Below are positions 47,233-59,100 of a DNA stretch of 64,000 nucleotides, one piece after another. How positions within the stretch are numbered: position 1 is the first letter of the stretch; each line of letters starts with the position of its first letter. The DNA comes from Purshia tridentata (taxonomy: Eukaryota; Streptophyta; Magnoliopsida; Rosales; Rosaceae): positions 1-64,000 of the forward strand of contig QANT01000447.1 in NCBI GenBank assembly GCA_003254885.1, in the 5' to 3' direction. The position numbers and the translations under genes were made by a program. The notes under the pieces are model-generated. The model saw only the letters and a list, made by a program, of their open reading frames with translations. It was not told where the DNA came from and did no database searches.

Positions 47233-50166
47233 ATGGCATTCTTCTTCCGACTCCTTAATACCCTTTCTTCTCCTCCGTCAATAATCTTTTTTGTCAGACA
47301 TAAACATTATTCAATCAATTCCAAAACCACACACTTCCTTCGTCTGCTAAAGCTGTGCCAAACCAGCAAAGACTTGAAGCCCCTCAAGTCCCTTCTCATA
47401 GTTCATGGACTAATTAACGACGGGTTTCTGATAGAGCAATTTGTTAGGTCCTGTTTTCATCTGGGTGCTTCACATTTAGCTCTCTCTGCATTCCAACAAA
47501 GAAAAAGGCCTAGTCTTGGCTTGCAGAACCTTATAATCAGGTGCCTTTGCAATCATGGCTTATACCAAGACCTCATGTATGTCTATCTGAATTCCCGGGT
47601 TTTAGGTTGCCCTTCTGATGACTTCACGTTTCCGTTTGTCATTAAAGCGTGTGCGGCTCTGGGTGCTATTGAGATTGGAAAAGAGGTTCATGGTGTTGTA
47701 CTCAGAACTGGGTTTGAGCAAAACCTTGTTATACAGACTGCTTTGGTTGATTTTTACGCAAAAACTGGTTGTATGGGGTTGGCACGGGCACTGGTTGATA
47801 AAATTCCGCAACCAGACTTGGTTCCTTGGAATGCATTGATTGCCGGTTATTCGTTGAATGGATTTGATTGGGAAGCTTTTGACGTTTTCAGGCAGATTCA
47901 TTTTATGGGGTTGAAGCCAAATTTGAGCACTCTGGCTAGCATCATTCCTGTTTGCACTCGTTTGGGTTGTACTTGTGCCGGTAAGTCCCTCCATGGCTTT
48001 GCTGTCAAAACTGGATACTTGTTGAGTGATTTTCTGGTTCCTGCTTTACTTTCAATGTACGCTGGGGCTGAGGATTTATGTGGTGCTTGGAAATTGTTTG
48101 ATTCTGTACTGGAAAAGAATGTTGTTGTTTTGAATGCTATGATTTCTGCATACACACAAAGGAAAAAGCCTATGTCAGCTTTTGAGATGTTCCGATGTAT
48201 GCTACAAGTTGGCATACAGCCAAATTTGGTCACTTTCGTGTCCATTGTTCCCTCATGTGAGAATTCCAGTAGCATTTCTTTTGGTGAATCTGTTCATGCT
48301 TGTGTAGTTAAACATGGATCAGACAATCAACTTCCTGTACTAACAGCCCTTGTATCAATGTATGCCAAGCTTGGAAATATTAATTCATCAAGGTATCTTT
48401 TTGAACAAATGCCTAGTAAAAGTGTTCTTTTGTGGAATTCAATGATTTCTGGGTACGCATACAATGGGATATGGGATTTAAGCCTGGCTGTATTTCGTGA
48501 AATGCAGTTTTCAAGATTTGATCCCGATGCAGTCTCTATTATTAGTGTACTTTCTGCATGCTCCAAACTTGAGGCTGATTTGCTGGGTAGGTCTGCTCAT
48601 GCATTTAGTATAAAAAAGGGTATCCACTCAAACCTCAATCTGTCAAATGCACTGTTGGCATTCTACTCTGATTGTCATCACCTCTCCTATTCTATTACTT
48701 TGTTTCATAAGATGCCTAAAAGAAATGCCGTAACATGGAATACGTTGATATCCAATTGTGTACACCACAGAGAAATGGAAATGGCAGTTGCTCTTTACCG
48801 TCAGATGCAGAAAAAGGGCTTCAAGTTGGACTTGATCACCCTGATAAGCATACTCCCTAGTTTCAGTGAGAAGAAAAACTTAGGGCAAGGAATGGCTATT
48901 CATGGTTACGTTATAAAAGATGGGTTTGTTTCTGATATTTCTCTGGTTAACTCACTTATTAGCTTGTACTGTAGTTGTGGAGACCTTGATGCTGGGAGGT
49001 TACTTTTTGAAGTCATGCCAAAAAGGAGTGTGGTGTCTTGGAATGCTTTGATTACTGGCTTCCGAAACCAGAATTTACAGAATAAGGTTTTGGTTTTATT
49101 TGGTGAAATGATAAAGGATGATGAGAAGCCAAACTATGTAACTTTGCTGAACTTATTGCCTGTATGCTACACCCAGTTACAGGGTAAGTCTATCCATGCT
49201 GTGGCAGTTAGAACAGGCTTAGAAACCACTATCCTTACATCACTTATATTCATGTATGCTAGATTTGACAACATTAATTCATGTCTCTTACTGTTTCAAA
49301 TGGGAAAAATGGAGGATATTTCTTTGTGGAATGCCATTATGTCTGTGCACATACAAACCAAAAATAGCAAGATTGCAGTTGCCTTATTCTGTTGTCTGCT
49401 TCAGATGGGATTGGAACCTGACAATGTAACAGTACTGAGTTTAGTTTCTGCATGTGTTCAACTAAATAGCCTCAATCTTGCTAATTCTGTAATGGCTTAC
49501 ATCATGCACAAGGGCTTTGACAAAGATCTGGTTATCAGCAATGCGCTGATAGATTTGCACACAAGATGTGGTAACATATTGATTGCAAGAAAGCTGTTTG
49601 AGAGGTTGGTTGAAAAAGATGCTGTCTCTTGGAATGTGATGATTAATGGATATGGCTTGCATGGGGACGGTGAAGCTGCCCTTGATCTTTTCTTGAAGAT
49701 GGAACAGTCGGGGTTAAAACCTAATGGCATTACTTATTCAAGTATTTTATCAGCCTGCAGCCATTCTGGCATGGTTGAGCAAGGCCTTTTGGTATTCAAC
49801 TCTATGGCAGAACATGGGATATCACCCCAAATGGAGCACTATGCTTGCATGGTGGACCTGCTCGGACGAACAGGTAACTTGACTGAGGCTTATGGCATTG
49901 TTAGGGAACTTCGCTGTAAACCTTCAATAAGCCTACTTGAGTCTTTCTTGGGTGCTTGTAGAATCCATGGGAATGTTGAACTTGGAGAAAAAATTGGTAA
50001 GATGCTCTCTGAATTGGACCCGGAAAATTCAAGATCACATGTTATGCTTCACAATATCTATGCAGCAGCTGGGAGGTGGACAGATGCCGATAGAGTAAGG
50101 TCTGAGATGGAAAAAAGAAAATTGAGAAAAATACCTGGATTTAGTCTTCTCATTGGAGACAGATAA
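47233..50166 (+). CDS. PLS/E-class pentatricopeptide repeat protein
   Basis: Intronless frame of 977 residues from the ATG at 47233; the open frame further upstream has only a TTG. The N-terminus (MAFFFRLLNTLSSPP, Arg/Ser-rich, few acids) suggests an organelle, probably mitochondrial, transit peptide. Tandem PPR units of alternating length run from about residue 50 to 900, recognisable by repeats of WNALIAGYSLNG, WNSMISGYAYNGIWDLSLAVF and SWNVMINGYGLHGDGEAALDLF, with interposed IHGYVIKDGF-type L units. The C-terminus has an E motif (LGACRIHGNVELGEKI; LHNIYAAAGRWTDADRVR) and stops after KIPGFSLLIGDR. There is no DYW deaminase domain. Such proteins bind single RNA sites for C-to-U editing or processing and borrow a deaminase in trans. 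The 5' end lies about 630 bases after the centrin stop on the same strand, but the genes are independent. Confidence 0.93.
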   Translation: MAFFFRLLNTLSSPPSIIFFVRHKHYSINSKTTHFLRLLKLCQTSKDLKPLKSLLIVHGLINDGFLIEQFVRSCFHLGASHLALSAFQQRKRPSLGLQNLIIRCLCNHGLYQDLMYVYLNSRVLGCPSDDFTFPFVIKACAALGAIEIGKEVHGVVLRTGFEQNLVIQTALVDFYAKTGCMGLARALVDKIPQPDLVPWNALIAGYSLNGFDWEAFDVFRQIHFMGLKPNLSTLASIIPVCTRLGCTCAGKSLHGFAVKTGYLLSDFLVPALLSMYAGAEDLCGAWKLFDSVLEKNVVVLNAMISAYTQRKKPMSAFEMFRCMLQVGIQPNLVTFVSIVPSCENSSSISFGESVHACVVKHGSDNQLPVLTALVSMYAKLGNINSSRYLFEQMPSKSVLLWNSMISGYAYNGIWDLSLAVFREMQFSRFDPDAVSIISVLSACSKLEADLLGRSAHAFSIKKGIHSNLNLSNALLAFYSDCHHLSYSITLFHKMPKRNAVTWNTLISNCVHHREMEMAVALYRQMQKKGFKLDLITLISILPSFSEKKNLGQGMAIHGYVIKDGFVSDISLVNSLISLYCSCGDLDAGRLLFEVMPKRSVVSWNALITGFRNQNLQNKVLVLFGEMIKDDEKPNYVTLLNLLPVCYTQLQGKSIHAVAVRTGLETTILTSLIFMYARFDNINSCLLLFQMGKMEDISLWNAIMSVHIQTKNSKIAVALFCCLLQMGLEPDNVTVLSLVSACVQLNSLNLANSVMAYIMHKGFDKDLVISNALIDLHTRCGNILIARKLFERLVEKDAVSWNVMINGYGLHGDGEAALDLFLKMEQSGLKPNGITYSSILSACSHSGMVEQGLLVFNSMAEHGISPQMEHYACMVDLLGRTGNLTEAYGIVRELRCKPSISLLESFLGACRIHGNVELGEKIGKMLSELDPENSRSHVMLHNIYAAAGRWTDADRVRSEMEKRKLRKIPGFSLLIGDR

Positions 50167-50169
50167 CAC

Positions 50170-51040
50170 GATGACGAATTTTATCGAGGTCTTCTAGGGG
50201 TAAATGAAAACCAAATGAAGAATCTCCTATGGAGATTATTATCATATGCCGGGCAGAAGGGGGACTTAATTTGAAGACTGTCAGAAGCAGCAACCTTAAT
50301 TGGCAGTTCGTGCTACAACTCCACAAAGCCTCATCAAACATTAATTGTTGGGAGAAGTAAGAAGCACCCCAGAAGTCTTGAAGGGGCGATTTATTCGGCT
50401 CAATGTTACCTTACTACTAGGATCAGGTCTTGTGAAAAAGAGACACCATAAGAGCTTACTACTAGCATCAGGTGTAGCATCAGCTTACTGCTAAGTGCTA
50501 GCATCAGTTCACGTTGATTCTTCACTGCAATGGAATTGGTTTTGCATACATGATCAACCCTGCCAAATAAGGTACTTAGTTGGGAAGCCTTTGGCTTGTG
50601 AGACACCAAAAGATTACAGCTCCTACCAGCTGAAGTTAAGCCAGACAGGTGCCATATAACAAACTGTTGTAAATTTATTTGGGAGAGGTAGACCGATTGA
50701 GTGAAGAAGCTACCGGTAGAGTGGAGGTGAAATATCCAGAGCAAATATTGGGTTGAAAGAATTTCCTCTGTTTCCAATTTGTCGGTTCCATATTTGACAC
50801 GTTCTAACAAGCTAAGTCAAGGCATACATTGCCAAACACATGCTTATATGAGAATTTTTGTGGCATTTGAACCCTCATGGGCCGGCGATGCTCTATCTTA
50901 TTAGAGACTCCATAAAATCATTGCTATATAACTGGAAAGATAATTTTTGTATTCACGCTGCGGTGCTGCACTAAAATAGAAAGTCTGGTGTATTATTAGC
51001 CAATAGACAATAATAGAAAGCGCTTTAAAACAAAAACTGT
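50170..51040. other. Intergenic, 3' flank of the PPR gene
   Basis: No gene is recognised. A small direct repeat (gcttactactag.atcaggt) occurs at about 50409-50428 and 50454-50473. Confidence 0.4.
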
Positions 51041-51051
51041 GCCGTAATCGG

Positions 51052-51148
51052 TGACGTCACAGTATAAACTCAAAGCTCCAGATATCTGTGTGAAACCAAA
51101 AAGTCGGCTGATATCTCACTCTCTCACTCTCTCACTCTCTATATAAAG
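51052..51148 (+). promoter_or_regulatory. Promoter-like motifs before the ERF relic
   Basis: TGACGTCA (51052-51059, a full bZIP palindrome) is followed by a (CTCTCACT)n pyrimidine tract at about 51115-51140 and TATATAAAG immediately after. The relic's ATG is 115-120 bases downstream. The order matches an inducible plant promoter. Confidence 0.5.
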
Positions 51149-51262
51149 TTATAAACCCAAAATCCAAATCTCTCCTGCTCTTCATTCTCGATCCACATTT
51201 TACATTTGCTTATACTGATTTTCTTGACTTGTTTTTTATTCCGAAAATACCCCCAAACAACA

Positions 51263-51730
51263 ATGGAAAGGACAAACATGCCCAGCTCGCAATATTCCAA
51301 GTACGGTCAAGGAATGCCGCAGGATCAAGAGCATTGTATCATGGTCTCTGCCCTCAAGAACGTCATCTTCGGTGGACCCCAGAACGATTCCAGCACCAAT
51401 TACACGGTGCCACGCCATCGGCTCGTGGGACCCAACAGGACGAACAGAAGAAAAACAAGAAATCAGTGGAAGACGTGCTGACCTTGTCGGATGGCGACAC
51501 GTGTGTGGTATGCCAAACATTGAAGAGAAAGCGAAGAAAAAGAAGTAGAAGGGAGTGCGGCAGAGGCCATGGGGGAAATGGGCAGCGGAGATTTGGGACC
51601 CACGGCGGGGGGTTCGGGTTTGGGTGGGGACATTTGAGACGGCGGAGCAGCGGCGAGGGCGTACGACGAGGCAGCCATTGAGTTTCGTGGGGACAGGGCC
51701 AAGCTCAACATGAGTAAGACTAGTACTTCT
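51263..51730 (+). pseudogene. Decayed ERF109-like AP2/ERF transcription factor gene
   Basis: Pieces of one ERF protein occur in order but in different frames. MERTNMPSSQYSKYGQ with QEHCIMVSALKNVIFGG is in the frame of 51263. DGDTCVVCQ, the Cys motif of the ERF109/RRTF1 group, is in the +2 frame near 51490-51520. The AP2 core [15 protein letters not shown] and [10 protein letters not shown] is in the third frame near 51549-51650. [20 protein letters not shown] returns to the first frame near 51653-51715. An in-frame TAG sits just before KGVRQR, and the usual Arg/Leu positions are changed ([13 protein letters not shown] for IRDPxxAxRVWLG). At least three frame shifts and one stop make a working product unlikely. 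ERF109 in Arabidopsis is a fast stress and wounding regulator. Sequencing error is the alternative explanation. Confidence 0.85.
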
Positions 51731-51839
51731 TCTACAGGAATTCACCAAAGAGTTGATCATGTCAAACCTAATCCAAGTACTGGAGAATAACCTCTCATTC
51801 ATCGGATATAAATAACCTTGTGGTACAAGTATTATTTAA

Positions 51840-53095
51840 TTAATTAATTAATTAATAAATATAAGATGTGTGCATCAATTGGGATTTGGGACTAATGTCA
51901 AAAGGTTTAATCAGTGTATTACCTTCTACTACCAACGTCGTAATGACCAATGCTTGAAAAACTTTAGTGGGGACTTTTTTGCCACCTCACTATGCTGAGT
52001 GGCAAGTTCTTCCACTTGTCAATTTTATTTTGAATTATTAACTTAAAAAAAAAAACCAATAAATCTATAAATGTTATGTAATTGGAAAAAAATAGTTGGG
52101 AGAAAGTATTTCCTTAAAAGGAAAATGTTTATGCCCCTAACTATTTTTTCTCATTCGCAATGGCATCAATTCACTTAACAGAATTTATCTTCATCTTTAT
52201 CTTTCTTTGCTTTTTCTTCTCTTTTGTAAAGTTTAATATATAAATACCATATAAATTGAAAAAAGATGTTGAGAAAAAACTAGGGCAAAAGTTTGAGAAT
52301 CATACATCCACCTAAATATTTGGGTCAATTGAAAAAATCTCTGACAACATTATCCTTTGAGAAGATATATGCATGCGTGGCAATAAGCAGAAGGACCTAA
52401 ATTTAACTGGATTTTGACTTGAGTTGGACCGCTTGAAGTGCGGTTCGTCTGTTGACTTGACTTGGTCTAAGAACCGGGTCCAAGTGATACACGTCAAGTA
52501 CCATAAGATTTTCACACAAATTGTTGATTTGATGTATACAATCAGTGCTTCGAAAATTCTATATAAAGAAGCGACTTTCTTCTTTTAATTTCTATTTTCT
52601 TTCCAGACCAGTTTCTCATTTAGAATTTCGCACTGCAATCCATATTAAACTAAATACAAGTACACAGAATAAGTGAGAGCGGGAAACAAGCATCCCTCGG
52701 AGACCACATCTACCATTACTAAAATGAAAAAAGAATGCTAACTGAATATAACATTTTAGTAAGTACATCATCAATCTCCAATAATTTGGCAATTTGATTT
52801 TTCAGCCAACTAAGAGTTCAATCAAAGAAACTCGACCCGACAGCACTGCCTACTATATTATATCAGCAGCACTGGTACACGTCAAACCCATCATCATCAT
52901 CAGCCCATCCTCTAATGGGGGGACACTAGGCAGGCTCAAATCCCTATCACCTGCCACTTATGCAATGCAACCTTCAATGGGAAAACCAGCATAGCTATCT
53001 ATAGATTCTCAACAAAATCTCAATCTCAATACTAGACACAAATAGATGCTGCAAAAGCTAACCAAAAAACTTTTAATCCTGCACAACTGCTTCTT
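51840..53095. other. Intergenic, AT-rich
   Basis: No gene is recognised. A (TTAA)n run lies at about 51836-51860. The part from about 52620 is probably the 3' untranslated region and flank of the minus-strand PRRC2-like gene. Confidence 0.45.
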
Positions 53096-53148
53096 CAACC
53101 TGCAGTGCTTTGCTGGAATCCAAGTCAAGCAGATCTTTTTCTAGCTCC

Positions 53149-56100
53149 TCACGACAATGTTGAATTCCCACTAGATGTCTGTTTAGCCACATATATTTGC
53201 TTCATCTTAGAAGATGGAAAGCTCTTTTCAGCACCTAATGACTGATTCCTTCCTTGGAACCCCATTCTTCGATGGGACCACTCACCCCCCGAACTATTTT
53301 TCTGAGAACCCCCACCTCTCTGATAATAAGATGAATGGCCATACTGCTGGTTAGAGATATTATTATTCTTGTGCACAGAAGACTGAGACTTAGCATTAGA
53401 ACTTGAATTATGTCCACTAACGCTGCCACTGAGATTCTGATCAGCATCAGCCTTAGCATCTACAGTAGGGCCTACAGATGAGCTCTTAGTGACAACATTC
53501 TGTGTTGAAGCCCCAGTGCTGCAGGAGCTTGCAGGTTCTACTAGCCCCAGTTCATCTGGAAATCGTGTGACAGCAGCATCATTCGCCACAGGGAAATTCC
53601 GACTGTTTTCAAAAGCTGTAGAAGTTCGGGACTCAGGGAACCTGCTGGCATTTAATGAATGGTCCACAGGACCATGGCTAAATTTAGAAGAATGTATACC
53701 ATCCGCCTGCTGCTGCAATGGCATTGACAGAGGAACAGACTGAAGAGGTGATGCAGGAACATGTGGCCAACGAGGTTGAACTGACATGTCAGGAGAGGAC
53801 TGGGCACAACAGATTTTTAGTCAATGGTTAGTTATGCCAAAAAGAAGAGTAATGTTAAAGAGTTCACCAACCAAATAGCAATACATTGAAAATTATGTAC
53901 TATTTTCGGAGAAAGACATAATTCTTCCCCACGAAAAATTATGCAGTAAAACCTAAAAACCACTGGGAAAAAAAAAAAAAGAACATATAACCTGGGGGAA
54001 GAAAAGAGGAGGGGGGGAGATAGTTTTAGGTGAATAGATTAAATTTTACCTGGAAAGGAGAAACATCAAACATGGCCAAAGGTGAAGCCATAGGAAGGAG
54101 CGGTGACCCAGGGGCCAAATGCTGAATCGGAGTGGACATGTTTGCAGGGTTGCGCTGTGCAGAAACCATATTCATATTGTTCATGTTTATCTCCCCCTCA
54201 CCAACACCCATGGCAGAAGATGCAGGATTGTGCTTCCAATCAGGTTGCTTTCCTGATGGGATATAGGCAGTACCCATGAAACTCAAGCCAACTTGTCCAA
54301 CTTGCCCAAATTGTCCAACAGGTGCAAAATGGTTATAAACAACCATGTGTGGAGGCCCTTGAACACCTGGTATGCCTCCAGTTGGACTGATAAAAGGACC
54401 AGTAAAACTTGCAGGAGGACCATAGAATGAATCTACCCCAGAATGGCATTGCTGCCAAGTCCCAAGTGGTGCTGACGCAGCTGCACTACTCTTTTGAGAT
54501 GGTGTTTGGGTAGTAGATGCAGAGTCATCATGCGGTCCAAAAGCAAAAACAGGGCCCCCCATCATGGGATTCATCTCAAAGAAGGGAAAATGGGAAGGTG
54601 GGCCACCAGGGAAATGCGAAAGCATTTGGCTCGAAGAATTTTGAGGACTTGGCAAGGGCGGCCACAAGGAAATTGGTGGAGTCTCAACAGATAGATCTGC
54701 TGGAAGGGAAACACTAAGAGACTCTTCAGCCCTTGATTGACTGGCTAATTGCTGATCACCAGCTCCACCTACCAAAGATGTAAAATCACTCTATTGTGAT
54801 GATTATCATTAAAAGGAGAAAAAAAAAGGCTCATTACCATAGCTGAAAAGATTATTCACACCTGCTGTTATCCCATCAATATCAGCACCTTCAACACTCT
54901 TGGGAAGGGCTGCCACAACAAAATTGGTTATGAGGAAATTATTCTGACTTGATAAGGGTGGCCGTAATGAATTTGGTGGGGTTTCAACAGATAGATCTGC
55001 TGGAAGGGAAACATTGAGAGACTGTTTGGCCCTTGATTGACTGGGTAATTGCTGATCACTGGCTCCACCTATCAAAGATCAAAGGTCACTAATATGATAA
55101 TATCATTAGAAGAAGGAACGCATAGCTCAATACTAAAGCAGAAAAATTATTCGCACCTGCTGTTATCCCATCAATATCAGCACCTCCAAAATTCTTGGTA
55201 TCTGCAACAGAGACAGAGCAAGCACCCAAACCACTCCCAACAATTTCATCACTACTGATAGCTGCAACAGCAACAGCAGAAGCAGCAGCTTCGGCTTCAC
55301 AATCTTCCAAATGAATACATGATTCAGTGGTGTGTTTCTCTTTCTCAAAGAGAAGATTACAATCATTCTCAGCTGCAGAAAGATTGTGGGAGAGTTGCAT
55401 GTCTGACCGAGATGGTCCGGGTGGGCCAATTCCATGTGATACAGCACGGGTGCTAGGGGGGAGTATTGTTGGAGATGTGACTGCACCTGAATATGATGGG
55501 GGATAAATTCAATCAGAAATGATGTGATTGCAACTTTTGGTAAACAGTCAGAATTATTCATATGCTCACCGAATTGAATTTTCTCGCCAGCAAGCAAGGA
55601 ATTGATTGGATTTGCAGCAGAAGTAAATGACTTATCCTTTGCCAAGATGGATGATGATGGCATGCTGGACTCACAAACTGAGCTAGTAAGATCTCCAACA
55701 GAAGCACGAGAATCAAATTGCCCAGGCTTCATAGCCTCATCAAGTTGGGTCTGAGTCAAGGCCATAACCTGCCAGATGTAGTTAATTAGTTGCAAACTCT
55801 TATCAGCATACAGAAAAGAAAGAGCTGTGCAATAATACAACTGAAAAATAATTCTGACTAATTAAATTGAATTCATCAAGGTTTAATGATCTACATTTTC
55901 AGGTTCAAGCAACAAATGATATGAGACTGGCTCCCCAACCCCAAACAAAAGATAAAAAAGAAGGGATCTCTTGAGCTTCCCATACTCCGAAATATGTTAG
56001 CCCTTCCATTCCGTCTATAAAATCAACTGACACATACATACATGCCAAAAACAAGAGTGCACCAAATCTGCATATATACTATATATATATATGGAGGAAG

Positions 56101-59100
56101 AGAGAGAGAGAGAGAGATTTTCTAATAAGGACATGTTCTGCACCCATTAAATTAGTATGGACGATTGAAATGCATTGAGATGCATCTCGCCCACTATGCA
56201 TCTCAGTCATCCATATCTAATCTAACAGCTGAACAACATAGCAAACTTATTAACTTGATTAATAATTCTATATAAAGAATAGTTCTACATGCATGTAATA
56301 TTTCATGAAACATGGCTAAATTGATTCCCCGAGCTAACCAAAAGAGCAAATCCTAACACACCTATCAATATAAAAATATGAGCATATCATGAACACATAA
56401 AGCAAACTCATCAACTTCAGTTGGGCAAGATAAATCTGTTATTTTAAATTTCTATACTCAAGGGCAAGCACCCAATATGAATCATGAAAGCAACATGTCA
56501 ATCTGAACTCCACAACACATTTTCGAATAGAAAATCATTCAGAATTAAAATGACAAACTGTAGGAGACAACAAAAAGACAAGATGTAGAACATAATTGGT
56601 TTGCACACCTGTTGATTAATCCGTGAATTACCCCATGAGCCTAAAGATGCTTGAACATTATCCAGAACCTTATTCTTGTTGTCAAGAATCAAGCCTCGCC
56701 CAAGATTCTTTACACTACCTGCTACTACAGGAAGGGAGCTTGAGTGGTGTGACCTGTAGATAAAAATAAAATGATTAGAAATCTATGTATACGTTATTGG
56801 GGGATTATAAATTTCTTCAAAAGAGCAAATACCTGATTGTTTGGGATCTAATATCCGCCTGGGCATCACTTTTCACAGCAGGAGTACCAATTGGAGCTAA
56901 CAGTTGAGACGCAGCAGTAGTGTTAAATCCAGCTGATACTTCAATATTTGCCAACCCATGTCCCTCAGTGGCAACAAAATCAGAGTGAATGCTGTTTCCT
57001 GCTTCTCCATTTGTCACTGCAGAACTTTTACCTGAGTTGGCAGAGGCAGCAGTACTTTTTGAAGTAGAACGAGGTTTCCGTGGCACCTGGAAAAGTCAAC
57101 AAATTAATGCAATTAAGCAACCCTATTCATATCAATGCAAGGCAGAAAACAAACTGAAACACCACATGCTGTAATACCTTCGAGAGACGAGATTTCGCCT
57201 TGATTTCCTTTTCTCTCTGTTCACGCCGATCATTCAGCATTTGCCTCTTCGACCTCACTTCAATAAAATCATCTTCATCACTAGGAGCCTCTATGCCAGG
57301 TTGCTCAAAAACACGCACAACGCCACTTTGCAGAGGAGCATAAGCATCATCTTCTGAATGAATATTTCTTTTAAGGTTTCCCTCTCCAGATTGTGGGATA
57401 TTCTGATTCTTTGTCAAGGCATCTTTTCCAGCTCCCTTTTCCCCCCTGCCTCCAGACTCTATTTCTTGTGAACTAATTGGACCAGGGTTCAAGCCCTCTG
57501 ATTCTGACATTTGTTTTGATGGTTTATTTGGCATGACAACCTTCCTAGGCCCACTTCTTACAGCAAGTCCAAAACCCCTTCCAGGGACAGGAGATTTCTC
57601 TTCTGGTCCCATGGGGTTGGATGATACCGAACCTGTAGATTGCCTCTTATCAGCACTTGCTCGAACTCGAAACTCAGTACGCTGCATATTACGCCGGGGC
57701 CTCCTCTGAAACCCACTAGATTCAAAGTGGGTATGCTCAGGAACTGGAAATGATCTTGGGCCAGAATTTTTAACTGTAAATACAAATTTTTTTCCTCTAC
57801 CACCAGATACTGGCCCATGAGCCCTTGGCCCACTTACATCTTTATCTTTGATAACCGACTGAGATGGTGCTGCTCCAGTTTGAGGCTGACCTACAGATTC
57901 CCTAGTACCAGCAAAAGCAGTGAAGTTTTTCCCAACCGATTTACGCTGTGCCTGATCTTCAGCTTGAAAAACTGACTCAGACCTTGAACTGCTATCTCCA
58001 GTACAGGATATTGCTGCACCCAGCTGCATCATAACAGAGGTTCCAACACTTTCTCCTGCAGGCAATGAATTTACCTCTTCAGATACATTCTCTTGAGATG
58101 CATCCAAGTGCCTTAAAGCACGGCCTTGTTGATTATCCACTGAAAGAGACATAACATCATTTTTTATATTTTGGGAAGTTCCTTGACTGGTTTGAATAGG
58201 CAAAGCACCTCCCAGGTTCTGATTCAAAGAAAAACCTGATGGGACATTGGGATGAACAAAAGACATTGACTGAGGAGCCAATGGCAGCACTCCCTGGGAT
58301 ATAGGAGATGTATACCTAAGCTGACCAAACTGGAAGAGAGGAGGCTGTGACGGGTGCATGTGGGCGAGAGAAGGACCCACCTGAGGATGCAGAGGAAGAG
58401 GCATCTGTATAGAGCCAATTTGTATTGCTGGGACTGGAGATGGTATCAGAGATGGACCTGAAAACAGCCCAAACTGAAGTTTAACAGGTCCCTCACTCTG
58501 ATTAGGAACAGCAGATACCGTAGGCATGACAGCCTGACCAGACAACAAATGGGAGGTGAGGCTAACTGAAGATGAAACTGGATGCTGCCCAGAACTACTG
58601 GAAGCACCCACATGATCCACAGGTTCAGTTGCAGCTGACATATGAGGAGCATTATTAGGCTGAATAACCAAATTCTGCATTGCCTTATCAGTTTCCGGGA
58701 ACATTCTTGAAGAAATACCCACACCCACGTGAGAGGAACCATCCACAGATTGTAGGGTCTGTCCATCAGTACGAATCCCATCAAATGAACCTTGTTCTTC
58801 AACAGTACCAGAGGAAATCTGCGGTACCACAAATGAACTTTCTTCATTCCTTGAACTTCTCTCAAACTCATCATTTGGCATTCCAACTTCAACACCTTCA
58901 TTGAATCCTAGAACTAAGTTATCCAACATGTCAGGGGACCCTTTGTCCTCTAAATGCATGTCTTTAAACTCCTGCGTTAGGTCAATATTCTCATCATCTC
59001 CTTCATGCACTTCATCTTCTTCCTCGTATCCATCTTCATCCTCATCATATTCTTCTTGCTCCTGCAATTGTTCATTGTTCTCAACAGCCCATTCTTCATC

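Noticed and set aside
51236-51802. 188-residue minus-strand frame
   Set aside because: It lies opposite the ERF relic, whose plus-strand motifs explain the sequence; no family features on the minus strand.
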